From Streptomyces sp. CA-210063 (GTDB lineage: Bacteria; Actinomycetota; Actinomycetes; Streptomycetales; Streptomycetaceae): a stretch of 64,000 bases of DNA. Below the pieces are notes generated by a model, which was not told where the DNA came from, did no database searches, and worked only from the letters and a program-made list of their open reading frames with translations. Below are positions 25,108 through 33,516 of the stretch, one piece after another. The stretch is from NCBI RefSeq assembly GCF_024612015.1, contig NZ_CP102512.1:2356001-2420000 (forward strand). The letters run 5' to 3'. The position numbers were made by a program, and so were the translations under genes. Each line of letters begins with the position of its first letter. The first letter of the stretch is position 1.

Positions 25108-25138
25108 TTGACCTCAACCATGGTTGAGGCTGAATCGT
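25108..25138 (+). promoter_or_regulatory. MerR/SoxR-type promoter-operator, copy 3 (FMN reductase)
   Basis: -35 TTGACC (25108-25113), a 19-bp spacer, and -10-like AATCGT (25133-25138). The spacer carries the perfect 18-bp palindrome CCTCAACCATGGTTGAGG (25112-25129). The geometry is identical to copy 1 at 11893. The reductase starts 115 bases downstream. Confidence 0.8.
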
Positions 25139-25252
25139 GGGCGTACAAGGGCCTTCTCGCCCCGCATGAACGATCCACCGCACCGCCACGGCCAGGACGG
25201 CCGTCCCTGTGGCATGCCCATCGCCCCCACTCACTCTTTCCAGGAGTCAGAG

Positions 25253-25834
25253 ATGCTCAATACCCCTGTCCGCCTCGCCGTGATCATCGGCAGCACGCGT
25301 GAAGGCCGCTTCGGAAGCACGATCGCCGAGTGGTTCGCGGGAATCGCGCGTCAGCACACCGGTGTGACCGTGGAGATGATCGACCTCGCCGAGCACGAGT
25401 TGCCCTTGGTCATCTCCATGGAGCCCGCCCCGGCAGTGCAGCAGGTCCTCACCGAGGTGACGAATCGCCTCGCCCGGGCAGAGGCGTTCGCCGTGGTCAC
25501 CCCGGAGTACAACCACAGCTACCCGGCCTCGTTGAAGAACCTGCTCGACTGGACCGACAAGGAGTGGCACGCCAAACCGGTCGGCTTCGTGTCGTACGGC
25601 GGACAGGCCGGCGGCTCCCGGGCCGTGGAGCACCTGCGCACCGTCTGCGCCGAGCTGCACGCCACGACCGTGCGTGACGTGGTCACCCTCACCAACGCCT
25701 GGGAGCAGTTCGGCGAGGACGGCCAGACCACCAACGACGCCGCTCCCGCGGCCGCCAAGGCCCTGCTCGACCAGCTCATCTGGTGGGGCAACGCCCTCCG
25801 GGAAGCGCGCACGAAGACCCCGTACGCCGGCTGA
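25253..25834 (+). CDS. NADPH-dependent FMN/quinone reductase
   Basis: 193-residue flavodoxin-fold reductase. VRLAVIIGSTREGRFGSTIAEWF holds the phosphate-binding loop for FMN (GSTREGR). VTPEYNHSYPASLKNLLDW is the PxYNxSxPxxLKNxxDW motif of the NADPH:FMN reductase family (ChrR, YieF, azoreductase-like). FVSYGGQAGGSRA is the third flavin contact. Start ATG 25253 follows CAGGAG. Such enzymes do two-electron reduction of quinones and so avoid redox cycling, which fits the SoxR-like operator upstream. Not part of a larger operon; a terminator hairpin follows. Confidence 0.92.
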   Translation: MLNTPVRLAVIIGSTREGRFGSTIAEWFAGIARQHTGVTVEMIDLAEHELPLVISMEPAPAVQQVLTEVTNRLARAEAFAVVTPEYNHSYPASLKNLLDWTDKEWHAKPVGFVSYGGQAGGSRAVEHLRTVCAELHATTVRDVVTLTNAWEQFGEDGQTTNDAAPAAAKALLDQLIWWGNALREARTKTPYAG

Positions 25835-25869
25835 GCAGGCCCTGGGACAGGGCGATCCGCACGCGGCGT

Positions 25870-25889
25870 GGCCCCGTGAGCACGGGGCC
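25870..25889 (+). terminator. stem-loop after FMN reductase
   Basis: GGCCCCGTG / CACGGGGCC, a perfect 9-bp stem with a 2-base centre, 35 bases past the stop. Confidence 0.65.
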
Positions 25890-26013
25890 GGACGGCTCCG
25901 TCACTCTGCCGGTGGGTTACGAAGTCCGTACCCCACCCGGCTGTCCGGCCCCGCGGTCCCCCTGGAAGTGGAACATGCGGGGCCGGAAAGTCGAGTTGGT
26001 TCCGGGGAGGCGA

Positions 26014-27537
26014 CTACTCGGCGTCGCGGCCCGGCGGCTCGATGACGTCGCCCGCCCTGGTCTCCTCATGGCGTCCGAGGCGGCTGTGCGAGCGGCCGTA
26101 GAAGAAGTAGACGACGAAGCCGGCGGCCATCCAGCCGGCGAAGCGCAGCCAGGTCTCGGTGGGCAGGTTGAGCATCAGCCACAGCGAGGCGCACACCGAC
26201 AGGATCGGGATGAACGGCACCCACGGGGTGCGGAACGCCCGGTGCAGGTCGGGGCGGGACCTGCGAAGGATGATGACGCCGATCGCGACGACCACGAAGG
26301 CGAACAGCGTGCCGATGTTCACCAGCTCGGCCAGCTCGCTCAGCGGCGTGAAGCCCGCGAGGACCGCGATGACCACGCCGAGCAGGATGGTCGGCCGGTG
26401 CGGGGTCTTGAACCGGGGGTGGACGCGGGAGAAGAAGCGCGGCAGCAGTCCGTCGCGGCTCATCGCGAAGAAGACGCGGGTCTGGCCGAGCAGCAGGATC
26501 ATGCACACGGTCGTCAGGCCGACGGCGGCGCCGAAGCTGATGAAGCCCGCGAACCACGGGTGCCCGGTGGCCTTGAAGGCGTCGGCGAGCGGCGCGGTCA
26601 CGGACAGCTCGGTGTAGTGCTGCATACCGGTCACGACGATCGACACCGCCACGTACAGCGCGGTGCAGATGAAGAGGGAGCCGAGGATGCCGCGGGGCAT
26701 GTCGCGCTGCGGGTTCTTGGTCTCCTCGGCGGCCGTGGCGACGACGTCGAAGCCGATGAACGCGAAGAAGACGACGGAGGCGGCCGTGAAGATGCCCATC
26801 ACGCCGAAGTTGGAGGGCGCCCAGCCGAACATCAGCTGGATGAGCGGTGCCTGGAGGCTCTCGCCCGCCGGTACCTCCTGCGCGTCGGGGATGAACGGGT
26901 CGTAGTTGTCGCCCTTGGCGAAGAAGGCGCCCGCGATGATCACGGTGAGGACGACGGTCACCTTGATGGCGACGACGAGCGAGGTGACCCGTGCGGAGAG
27001 CTTGGTGCCGAGCACAAGGATGGCGGTGAGCACCAGGACGAGCACGGCGGCGAGGATGTCGAAGCCGAAGCCGTCGGCCCCGTCTCTCGTGCCGAGCGCC
27101 GCGGGCAGCTCCCAGCCCGCGTTCTCCAACAGCGAATGGATGTACCCGGACCAGCCGACCGCCACCACCGCCGTCCCCAGCGCGAACTCCAGCACCAGGT
27201 CCCAGCCGATGATCCAGGCGGGCAGCTCCCCGAGGGAGGCGTACGAGAAGGTGTACGCGGAGCCGGCGACCGGGACCGTGGACGCGAACTCCGCGTAGCA
27301 CAGGGCGGCGAGCGCGCAGACGACGCCGGCCACGACGAAGGCGAGGGCGACGGCGGGACCGGCGTTGTTCTTGGCCACCGTGCCGGTGAGGACGAAGATG
27401 CCGGTGCCGATGATGACACCGACACCGAATACCGTCAGATCCAGCGCGGACAAGGATTTCTTGAGCGCGTGCTCTGGTTCCTCGGTATCGAGGATGGACT
27501 GCTCGACCTTCTTCGTCCGGAAGAGTGTGCTGCTCAC
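26014..27537 (-). CDS. APC-family amino-acid permease
   Basis: 507-residue amino-acid/polyamine/organocation transporter with about 12-14 spans, of the cationic amino-acid transporter (CAT, YfnA-like) kind. LTVFGVGVIIGTGIFVLTG is the helix-1 substrate motif, and ALCYAEFASTVPVAGSAYTFSY is the next conserved segment. Start GTG 27537 is chosen because GGGAGG lies 8 bases upstream and the sequence from SSTLFRTKKVEQSILDTEEPEHALKKSL matches streptomycete homologues; the longer frame from 27651 runs through a repeat. It stands alone, convergent with the island's last gene. Confidence 0.9.
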   Translation of the reverse strand: MSSTLFRTKKVEQSILDTEEPEHALKKSLSALDLTVFGVGVIIGTGIFVLTGTVAKNNAGPAVALAFVVAGVVCALAALCYAEFASTVPVAGSAYTFSYASLGELPAWIIGWDLVLEFALGTAVVAVGWSGYIHSLLENAGWELPAALGTRDGADGFGFDILAAVLVLVLTAILVLGTKLSARVTSLVVAIKVTVVLTVIIAGAFFAKGDNYDPFIPDAQEVPAGESLQAPLIQLMFGWAPSNFGVMGIFTAASVVFFAFIGFDVVATAAEETKNPQRDMPRGILGSLFICTALYVAVSIVVTGMQHYTELSVTAPLADAFKATGHPWFAGFISFGAAVGLTTVCMILLLGQTRVFFAMSRDGLLPRFFSRVHPRFKTPHRPTILLGVVIAVLAGFTPLSELAELVNIGTLFAFVVVAIGVIILRRSRPDLHRAFRTPWVPFIPILSVCASLWLMLNLPTETWLRFAGWMAAGFVVYFFYGRSHSRLGRHEETRAGDVIEPPGRDAE

Positions 27538-27599
27538 AGGCGTACCTCCCACGCTTTTCGTCCTCGACGTGGTCCAGAGGGGGCCATGGGGGTCCCCGG

Positions 27600-27627
27600 T
27601 CGAGCGAAGCCGAGACTGGGGGAGCGT
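27600..27627 (+). repeat. GC-rich interspersed repeat shared with the MITE at 45663
   Basis: 28 bases beginning TCGAGCGAAGCCGAGA and ending GGGGGAGCGT, identical but for one base to 45663-45690. The preceding GGGGGTCCCC lets it fold into a hairpin. The same motif is common between genes in Streptomyces genomes. Confidence 0.65.
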
Positions 27628-27717
27628 TTGCCCCGGCGCGAGCGGTTTCACGCGAATGGGCCGGTCTCACCACCGTAAAGAATGGTCAGACCGGCCCGAA
27701 CAGCCCATCGCGCCCCG

Positions 27718-29637
27718 TCAGTCGCGGGCGGGCTCCACCTCGGCGGCGGCGTCCCCGAAGCGTCCGTCGAGCTTGGAGACCAGCCCGGTGACCTGGCGGG
27801 CGATGTCGGGCGCGGTGAGCCCGATCTCGGCCAGGACCTCGGCGCGGGAGGCGTGGTCGAGGAAGCGCGGCGGGATGCCGAAGTCGCGCAGCGGGATGTC
27901 GACGCCGGCGTCGCGCAGCGCCTGGGCGACGGCCGAGCCGACGCCGCCGACACGGGAGTTGTCCTCGACGGTGACGACCACGCGGTGCTTGTCGGCGAGC
28001 GGAGCCATGTGCTCGTCGACCGGCTTGACCCAGCGCGGGTCGACGACGGTCGTGGTGATGCCCTGCTTGTCGAGCAGGCCGGCGATCTCCAGGCACATCG
28101 GCGCGAGGGCACCGACGGAGACGAGGAGCACGTCCGGGGAGTCGGTGCCCGGCTCACGCAGCACGTCCATGCCGCCGACACGGCGCAGGGCGGGTACGGC
28201 GGGGCCGACGGCGCCCTTGGAGAAGCGCACCACGGTCGGCGCGTCCGTCACCTCCACGGCCTCGCGCAGCTGGGCGCGCACCTGTTCGGCGTCACGCGGC
28301 GCGGCGAGCCTGAGCCCCGGTACGACCTGAAGGATCGACATGTCCCACATGCCGTTGTGGGAGGCGCCGTCGGTGCCGGTGACGCCCGCCCGGTCCAGTA
28401 CGAAGGTCACACCGCACTTGTGGAGGGCGACATCCATCAGGACCTGGTCGAAGGCACGATTGAGGAAGGTGGCGTAGACAGCGAAGACAGGATGCACACC
28501 GCCGGTGGCGAGGCCCGCCGCCGACACGGCGGCGTGCTGCTCGGCGATGCCGACGTCGTACACGCGCTCGGGGAAGGCCTTGGCGAACTTGTCGAGCCCG
28601 ACGGGCTGGAGCATGGCCGCCGTGATGGCGACGATGTCCTCGCGCTCCTTGCCGAGCTTGACCATCTCCTCACCGAAGACGGAGGTCCAGTCGGCACCGG
28701 AGGAGGCGATCGGCAGACCCGTGTCCGGGTGGATCTTGCCGACGGCGTGGAAGCGGTCCGCCTCGTCCTGGAGGGCGGGCTGGTAGCCGCGGCCCTTCTC
28801 GGTGAGGCAGTGCACGATGACCGGCCCGCCGAACCGCTTGGCGCGGGACAGCGCGGACTCCAGGGCCTCGATGTCGTGCCCGTCGATCGGCCCGACGTAC
28901 TTGAGCCCCAGATCCTCGAACATGCCCTGCGGGGCGATGAAGTCCTTCAGCCCCTTCTTGGCGCCGTGCAGCGTCTCGTAGAGCGGCCGGCCCACGACGG
29001 GCGTCCGCTCCAGCAGGTCCTTGCCCCGGGCCAGGAACCGCTCGTACCCGTCGGTGGTCCGCAGCGTGGCCAGGTGGTTGGCGAGTCCGCCGATGGTCGG
29101 CGCGTACGACCGCTCGTTGTCGTTGACGACGATGACCAGCGGCCGGTCCTTGGCGTCGGCGATGTTGTTCAGCGCCTCCCAGGCCATTCCGCCGGTGAGA
29201 GCGCCGTCACCGATGACGGCGACCACGTGGTCGTCGCGTTTGAGCACCTGGTTGGCCTTGGCCAGCCCGTCGGCCCACCCCAGGACCGTCGACGCATGGC
29301 TGTTCTCGATGACGTCGTGCTCGGACTCCGCCTGTGAGGGGTAGCCGGACAGGCCGCCCTTCATCTTCAGCCTGGAGAAGTCCTGACGGCCGGTGAGCAG
29401 CTTGTGGACGTAGGACTGGTGGCCCGTGTCCCAGAGCACCTTGTCCTTCGGCGAGTCGAAGACCCGGTGCAGGGCGATGGTGAGCTCGACCACGCCGAGG
29501 TTCGGGCCGAGGTGACCGCCTGTCTTTGACACCGCCTCGACGAGGAAGGTCCGGATCTCCTCCGCCAGCTGGTCCAGCTGCTCCAGGCTGAGCCGGTCCA
29601 GATCGCGCGGTCCCCTGATGCGGGTCAGCAGCGGCAC
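27718..29637 (-). CDS. dxs: 1-deoxy-D-xylulose-5-phosphate synthase
   Basis: 639-residue thiamine-diphosphate enzyme that joins pyruvate and glyceraldehyde-3-phosphate, the first step of the MEP isoprenoid pathway. [21 protein letters not shown] and [15 protein letters not shown] are the N-terminal signatures. [18 protein letters not shown] and VNDNERS form the ThDP/Mg site (GDG...N). The middle domain has [17 protein letters not shown] with the catalytic Glu and [18 protein letters not shown]. The C-terminal domain contains [10 protein letters not shown]. Full length, with nothing missing. ATG 29637 fits the family; only AGGAGG-like CAAGGAGGCACGG precedes it. Streptomycetes often have two dxs genes. 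Confidence 0.96.
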   Translation of the reverse strand: MPLLTRIRGPRDLDRLSLEQLDQLAEEIRTFLVEAVSKTGGHLGPNLGVVELTIALHRVFDSPKDKVLWDTGHQSYVHKLLTGRQDFSRLKMKGGLSGYPSQAESEHDVIENSHASTVLGWADGLAKANQVLKRDDHVVAVIGDGALTGGMAWEALNNIADAKDRPLVIVVNDNERSYAPTIGGLANHLATLRTTDGYERFLARGKDLLERTPVVGRPLYETLHGAKKGLKDFIAPQGMFEDLGLKYVGPIDGHDIEALESALSRAKRFGGPVIVHCLTEKGRGYQPALQDEADRFHAVGKIHPDTGLPIASSGADWTSVFGEEMVKLGKEREDIVAITAAMLQPVGLDKFAKAFPERVYDVGIAEQHAAVSAAGLATGGVHPVFAVYATFLNRAFDQVLMDVALHKCGVTFVLDRAGVTGTDGASHNGMWDMSILQVVPGLRLAAPRDAEQVRAQLREAVEVTDAPTVVRFSKGAVGPAVPALRRVGGMDVLREPGTDSPDVLLVSVGALAPMCLEIAGLLDKQGITTTVVDPRWVKPVDEHMAPLADKHRVVVTVEDNSRVGGVGSAVAQALRDAGVDIPLRDFGIPPRFLDHASRAEVLAEIGLTAPDIARQVTGLVSKLDGRFGDAAAEVEPARD

Positions 29638-29949
29638 CCGTGCCTCCTTGCAGTAGTGCTGTTCGAGCGTTACCGGGCTCGTCGAAGTCTAATCTTCCGC
29701 GTCCACCGCCCATCGCCGGGCAGGTGGGTCCTGCGTCACGCGAACGGCCGTAGACCATCCTGCGCAGACGTACCCGTACGAAACGTCCGACAACAAACAG
29801 AAGTGCCCGGTGTCAGAATCAACACCGAGCACCTGTTCCACAAAGGGCGCCTGGCGCCCCGTCAAGGGGCGCGGGGAACTGCGCGACCGGCCACGGACGA
29901 CCCGCGGTCGGCAACGAGCAGCACCCCAACGGCGCCCCTCGGTAAACCG
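29638..29949. other. intergenic region between xylH and dxs
   Basis: 312 bases. It contains the dxs promoter side and, at 29864-29894, the second copy of the GC-rich interspersed repeat. No gene or named operator seen. Confidence 0.5.
29864..29894 (+). repeat. Streptomyces interspersed GC-rich repeat, copy 2
   Basis: AAGGGGCGCGGGGAACTGCG continuing CGACCGGCCACG; same core as 6826-6854 on the other strand. It lies just past the end of xylH and may act in 3'-end formation. Confidence 0.6.
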
Positions 29950-31290
29950 CTACGCGCGACCGGCAGCTTTCTGGCTCTTCCGGGAGACGGAGTCGATGAC
30001 GACCGCACCCAACAGCACCGAACCCGTGATCATGTACTGGATCGACGTGTTCATGTTCAGCAGGTCAAGACCGGTCTGGATCGACTGGATCACCAACATG
30101 CCCAGCAGCGCCGACCACACCGACCCACGCCCACCGAAGAGGCTGGTCCCACCGATGACCGCCGCGGCGATCGCGAGCATCAGCGTGTTGCCGCCACCGG
30201 CGGACAGCGTCGCACTCGCGGTCTGACCGGCGAAGAACATACCGCCGATCGCCGCGAACCCACCGGAGATGGCGAACACGGAGATCCGGATCATCGGCAC
30301 GTTGATACCGGCACGGCGGGCCGCCTCGATACCGCCGCCGACCGCGAACACCTTGCGGCCGTAGGGCGTACGGCGCAGCACGAAGTCCACGATCACCAGC
30401 GCCGCCAGGAAGATCACCAGCGCGTTGGAGACACCGGCCGAGTCGTTGAGCACGGCGGCGGCGACGAAGGACGCGACGGCGAGCGCGCCCACGCGCAGCA
30501 GGATCTCGCTGGTCGGCCGGAACGGCACGCCCGCGGCCTTGCGGCGACGCTGCTCGTTGAAGTTGCCGACGAGGGAGAGCCCGACGGCGAGGCCGGCCAG
30601 GATGTACGCGCCGATGATGGCCTGGTCCATGAAGAAGGAGCTCTGGCCGAACAGGCGGATCGGACCCGTGTCGGACGGGATGTTGATCGTGCCGCTGTCA
30701 CCCAGCAGCCACAGCATCACACCGTTCCAGCCGAGGAAGCCGGCCAGGGTCACGACGAACGCCGGCACGCCGATTCTGGCGAAGAACCAACCGTGCAGCG
30801 CGCCGATGGCGAGGCCGGTGAGGATCGCGAGGACCAGCGCCAACCAGGAGTTCATGCCGTGGGTCACCACGAACACGGCGAACACGGTGGAGGCCAGACC
30901 GCTGACCGAGCCCACCGACAGGTCGATCTCACCGAGCAGCAGGACGAACACCAGGCCGATGGCGAGCATGCCGGTGGCCGAGAGGAAGTAGCTGATGTTC
31001 GAGAGGTTGTCGGCGCTCAGGAAGCGGTCGTTCTGCAGCTGGAAGATCGTCCAGATGACGATCAGGCCGATGACCACCGGCAGCGAGCCCAGCTCGCCGC
31101 CCCGCACCTTGCGCTTGAACTCGGTGACGTACCCCTTGAGGCCCTCTTCGCGGACCAGCAGACGCGGGTCGACGACGGTGACCGGCGCGGCCGTGGGGTC
31201 GTCGGCGGGAGCGACCGTGGTCTGGCCCGCCACCGGGCCCTCACCGGTCTTCGTGGAATCGCTCTTCACGGTCTTGGACGTGTCGCTCAC
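29950..31290 (-). CDS. xylH: xylose ABC transporter permease
   Basis: 446-residue CUT2 permease (XylH/RbsC type), unusually long because of a 75-residue hydrophilic N-terminus before the first span (LGSLPVVIGLIVIWTIFQL). Signature stretches are LVFVLLLGEIDLSVGSVSGLAS and YGRKVFAVGGGIEAARRAGIN, followed by LAIAAAVIGGTSLFGGRGSV. Start GTG 31290 overlaps the ATPase stop (GTGA). The set xylF-xylG-xylH next to a ROK regulator is the xylose importer studied in S. coelicolor. Confidence 0.9.
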   Translation of the reverse strand: MSDTSKTVKSDSTKTGEGPVAGQTTVAPADDPTAAPVTVVDPRLLVREEGLKGYVTEFKRKVRGGELGSLPVVIGLIVIWTIFQLQNDRFLSADNLSNISYFLSATGMLAIGLVFVLLLGEIDLSVGSVSGLASTVFAVFVVTHGMNSWLALVLAILTGLAIGALHGWFFARIGVPAFVVTLAGFLGWNGVMLWLLGDSGTINIPSDTGPIRLFGQSSFFMDQAIIGAYILAGLAVGLSLVGNFNEQRRRKAAGVPFRPTSEILLRVGALAVASFVAAAVLNDSAGVSNALVIFLAALVIVDFVLRRTPYGRKVFAVGGGIEAARRAGINVPMIRISVFAISGGFAAIGGMFFAGQTASATLSAGGGNTLMLAIAAAVIGGTSLFGGRGSVWSALLGMLVIQSIQTGLDLLNMNTSIQYMITGSVLLGAVVIDSVSRKSQKAAGRA

Positions 31291-32069
31291 TTTGCCGCCT
31301 CCGTGGTGCGCCGCCCCGCACGACGGGTCACGGCGTTCTCCGTGGCACCCGTGATCGCGGCGATGATCTCTTCGTGGCTGGTGTCCTTCACGGAGAAGGA
31401 GCCGTTGTTCTTGCCCAGGCGCAGGACGGCCACGGTGTCCGCGACCGCCTTGACATCGGCCATGTTGTGGCTGATGAGGATGACGGCGAGGTCGCGCTCG
31501 CGCAGCCGCTCGACCAGGTCGAGGACCTGCGCGGTCTGCTCGACGCCGAGGGCGGCGGTGGGCTCGTCGAGGATGACGAGCTTGGGGTCGCCGATGAGGG
31601 CGCGGGCGATGGCGACGACCTGGCGCTGACCGCCGGAGAGGCTCGCGATCGGGATGCGCACGCTCGGGATCCGGATGGAGAGCGTGGACAGCAGCTCGCG
31701 GGAGTTCTTCTCCATCGTCACCTCGTCGATGACGCCCCGGTGCAGCAGTTCGCGCCCGAGGTAGAGGTTGCCGACGACGTCGAGGTTGTCGCAGAGCGCG
31801 AGGTCCTGGTAGACCGTCGCGACACCGAGTCCCTGGGCGTCGTGCGGCTTGTTGATCCTGACCGGCTCCCCCTGCCACTCGATGACGCCCTCATCGATGG
31901 GGTGGACACCCGCGATCGTCTTGACCAGGGTGGACTTACCTGCGCCGTTGTCGCCCACCAGGGCGACCACTTCTCCGGCGTGAACCTCCAGCTCGACGTC
32001 GGTGAGTGCCTGCACCGCACCGAATCGCTTGGAGACTCCGCGCAACGCCAGCACGGGCGTAGCGGACAC
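31287..32069 (-). CDS. xylG: xylose ABC transporter ATP-binding protein
   Basis: 260-residue single-domain ATPase. Walker A is VGDNGAGKSTL, the Q-loop VYQDLALCDNLDV, the signature LSGGQRQVVAIARAL, Walker B LVILDEPTAAL, and the H-loop ISHN. CUT2 ATPases usually have two fused domains of about 500 residues; this half-size form must dimerise, as in other streptomycete XylG. GTG 32069 is chosen because GAAGGAG sits 9 bases upstream; the ATG at 32078 would abut it. Confidence 0.9.
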   Translation of the reverse strand: MSATPVLALRGVSKRFGAVQALTDVELEVHAGEVVALVGDNGAGKSTLVKTIAGVHPIDEGVIEWQGEPVRINKPHDAQGLGVATVYQDLALCDNLDVVGNLYLGRELLHRGVIDEVTMEKNSRELLSTLSIRIPSVRIPIASLSGGQRQVVAIARALIGDPKLVILDEPTAALGVEQTAQVLDLVERLRERDLAVILISHNMADVKAVADTVAVLRLGKNNGSFSVKDTSHEEIIAAITGATENAVTRRAGRRTTEAAK

Positions 32070-32198
32070 GTGAACCATCTCCTTCGCCGCCTGACCGGCG
32101 GGGATGCCGCGCTTGGAACCAGGCGCGGAGGAATGTGCGTGACGCACAAGGCTTACAGGGTGAACATGCGTAGATCCGCCGTGCTCGACGGCGGTTCC

Positions 32199-32249
32199 GT
32201 CCGGCGCCCGCCCCGGAAGCGGGGTCTGAAGGTGGGGCGGGCGCCGGAC
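32199..32249 (-). promoter_or_regulatory. large intercistronic hairpin between xylF and xylG
   Basis: A perfect 16-bp stem GTCCGGCGCCCGCCCC / GGGGCGGGCGCCGGAC with a 19-nt loop, inside the 219-bp gap of the operon. Such hairpins after a binding-protein gene typically stop most transcripts or shield the upstream mRNA from 3' decay, which makes binding protein in excess over the membrane parts. Confidence 0.75.
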
Positions 32250-32288
32250 AGGTTCTACGGGACCGCGGTGCGGTCGCGCCTCGAAGGA

Positions 32289-33392
32289 CTACTCGAGGCC
32301 GGCCTCCTTGCAGGCCTTGGCGTACTCGGCGGTGCAGATGTCGGCGACCGTGTACAGGCCGTCCTTGACGACCGTGTCCTTGATGTTCTCCTTGGTGACG
32401 GACACCGGGGTCAGCAGCTTCGCCTGGACCTTGTCGCCGGAGCCGCTGGTCACCTCGGTGTCGGCCAGGGACTTGACGTCCTTGCCCTCCAGCAGGTTGA
32501 CCGCGAGCTCGGCGGCGGTGTCGGCCTCGGGCTTGTAGGCCTTGTAGACCGTGGCGGCCTGGGTGCCGGCGACGATCCGCTGGATGGCCGCGAGCTCGGC
32601 GTCCTGACCGGTCAGCGGAATGTTGCTGATCTTCGCACCCTTGAGGGTGTTGGCGATGCCACCGGCCATGCCGTCGTTGGCGGCGTAGACGCCCGCGATG
32701 TTCTTGGCGCCCAGCTGGGTGATCGCCGCGGACATCTTCTGGGCGGCGACGGTGTCCTTCCAGAGGCCGGACTGCTCGTAGGCGATGTCGACCTTGCCGT
32801 CGAGGACCTTGTGCGCGCCTTCCTTGAACTGGCCGGCGTTCGGGTCGGCGTCGTCGCCGTTGATCATGACGACCTTGGACTTCGTGGTCGCCTTGTCGCC
32901 GAGCGCGTCGAGGAGGGCCTGACCCTGGAGCTCGCCGACCTTGACGTTGTCGAAGGAGACGTAGGCCGAGACCGGGCCCTGGGCGAGGCGGTCGTACGCG
33001 ACGACCTTGACGCCCTTGTCCACCGCGGACTGGATGGAGGACTTGATGGCGGCGGAGTCCTGGGCGGAGACCACGATGACCTTCACGCCCTTGGTCACCA
33101 TGGTGCTCATCTGCTGGGCCTGCTTGGTCGGGTCGGCCGCAGCGTTCGCGTACTGGACGTCACAGTCGGAGCAGAGCTCCTTGACCTTGTCCTCGAAGTA
33201 CGGCTTGTCGAACTTCTCGTAGCGCGCGGTGACAGTGTCGGGCAGGAGCAGGCCGATGGACTTGCTGTCCGACCCGCTGGTGCTGCCGCTGTCCGAGTCG
33301 TTGTCGTCGCCGGCCTTCCCACAGGCGGCTACGGAGAGCGCCAGCGAAACCGCCGTGGCGCCGATCACGACTCTACGCATCGTTGCGTTCAT
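32289..33392 (-). CDS. xylF: xylose-binding lipoprotein
   Basis: 367-residue periplasmic-binding-protein-type lipoprotein of the CUT2 class. The lipobox is LSVAAC (Cys about residue 24), followed by an acidic Ser/Gly linker. The sugar-binding domain includes IGLLLPDTVTARYEKFDKPYF, VVVSAQDSAAI, VKVVAYDRLAQG, VVMINGDDADPNAGQFKEG and VYAANDGMAGG, which are XylF signatures. Start ATG 33392 has GGGAGG upstream. It is first in the xylFGH operon and is preceded by a predicted Rok7B7 site overlapping TTGACG. Confidence 0.93.
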   Translation of the reverse strand: MNATMRRVVIGATAVSLALSVAACGKAGDDNDSDSGSTSGSDSKSIGLLLPDTVTARYEKFDKPYFEDKVKELCSDCDVQYANAAADPTKQAQQMSTMVTKGVKVIVVSAQDSAAIKSSIQSAVDKGVKVVAYDRLAQGPVSAYVSFDNVKVGELQGQALLDALGDKATTKSKVVMINGDDADPNAGQFKEGAHKVLDGKVDIAYEQSGLWKDTVAAQKMSAAITQLGAKNIAGVYAANDGMAGGIANTLKGAKISNIPLTGQDAELAAIQRIVAGTQAATVYKAYKPEADTAAELAVNLLEGKDVKSLADTEVTSGSGDKVQAKLLTPVSVTKENIKDTVVKDGLYTVADICTAEYAKACKEAGLE

Positions 33393-33469
33393 TTGGGTTG
33401 TGCCTCCCTGACACGGGCCGCAGCACTGCGACCGAGGTGGCTGGAAGTCAACTCGGCCACACGTGCGAC

Positions 33470-33482
33470 GTCAAGAAGTAAA
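33470..33482 (-). promoter_or_regulatory. predicted Rok7B7 site upstream of xylF
   Basis: On the minus strand TTTACTTCTTGAC fits every position of the degenerate consensus TTKAMKHSTTSAV that I remember for Rok7B7 of S. coelicolor. It overlaps a -35-like TTGACG and lies 78 bases before the xylF start. The consensus is recalled, not looked up. Confidence 0.6.
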
Positions 33483-33516
33483 TCCTTAACGGGTTGGCAA
33501 CGGCGTGTTTCGTTCT

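Noticed and set aside
11893..25889. Integrative element or prophage carrying the glycosylation island
   Set aside because: No integrase, att repeats or tRNA at the borders; the gain of the island must have happened by other recombination, or the evidence has been lost.
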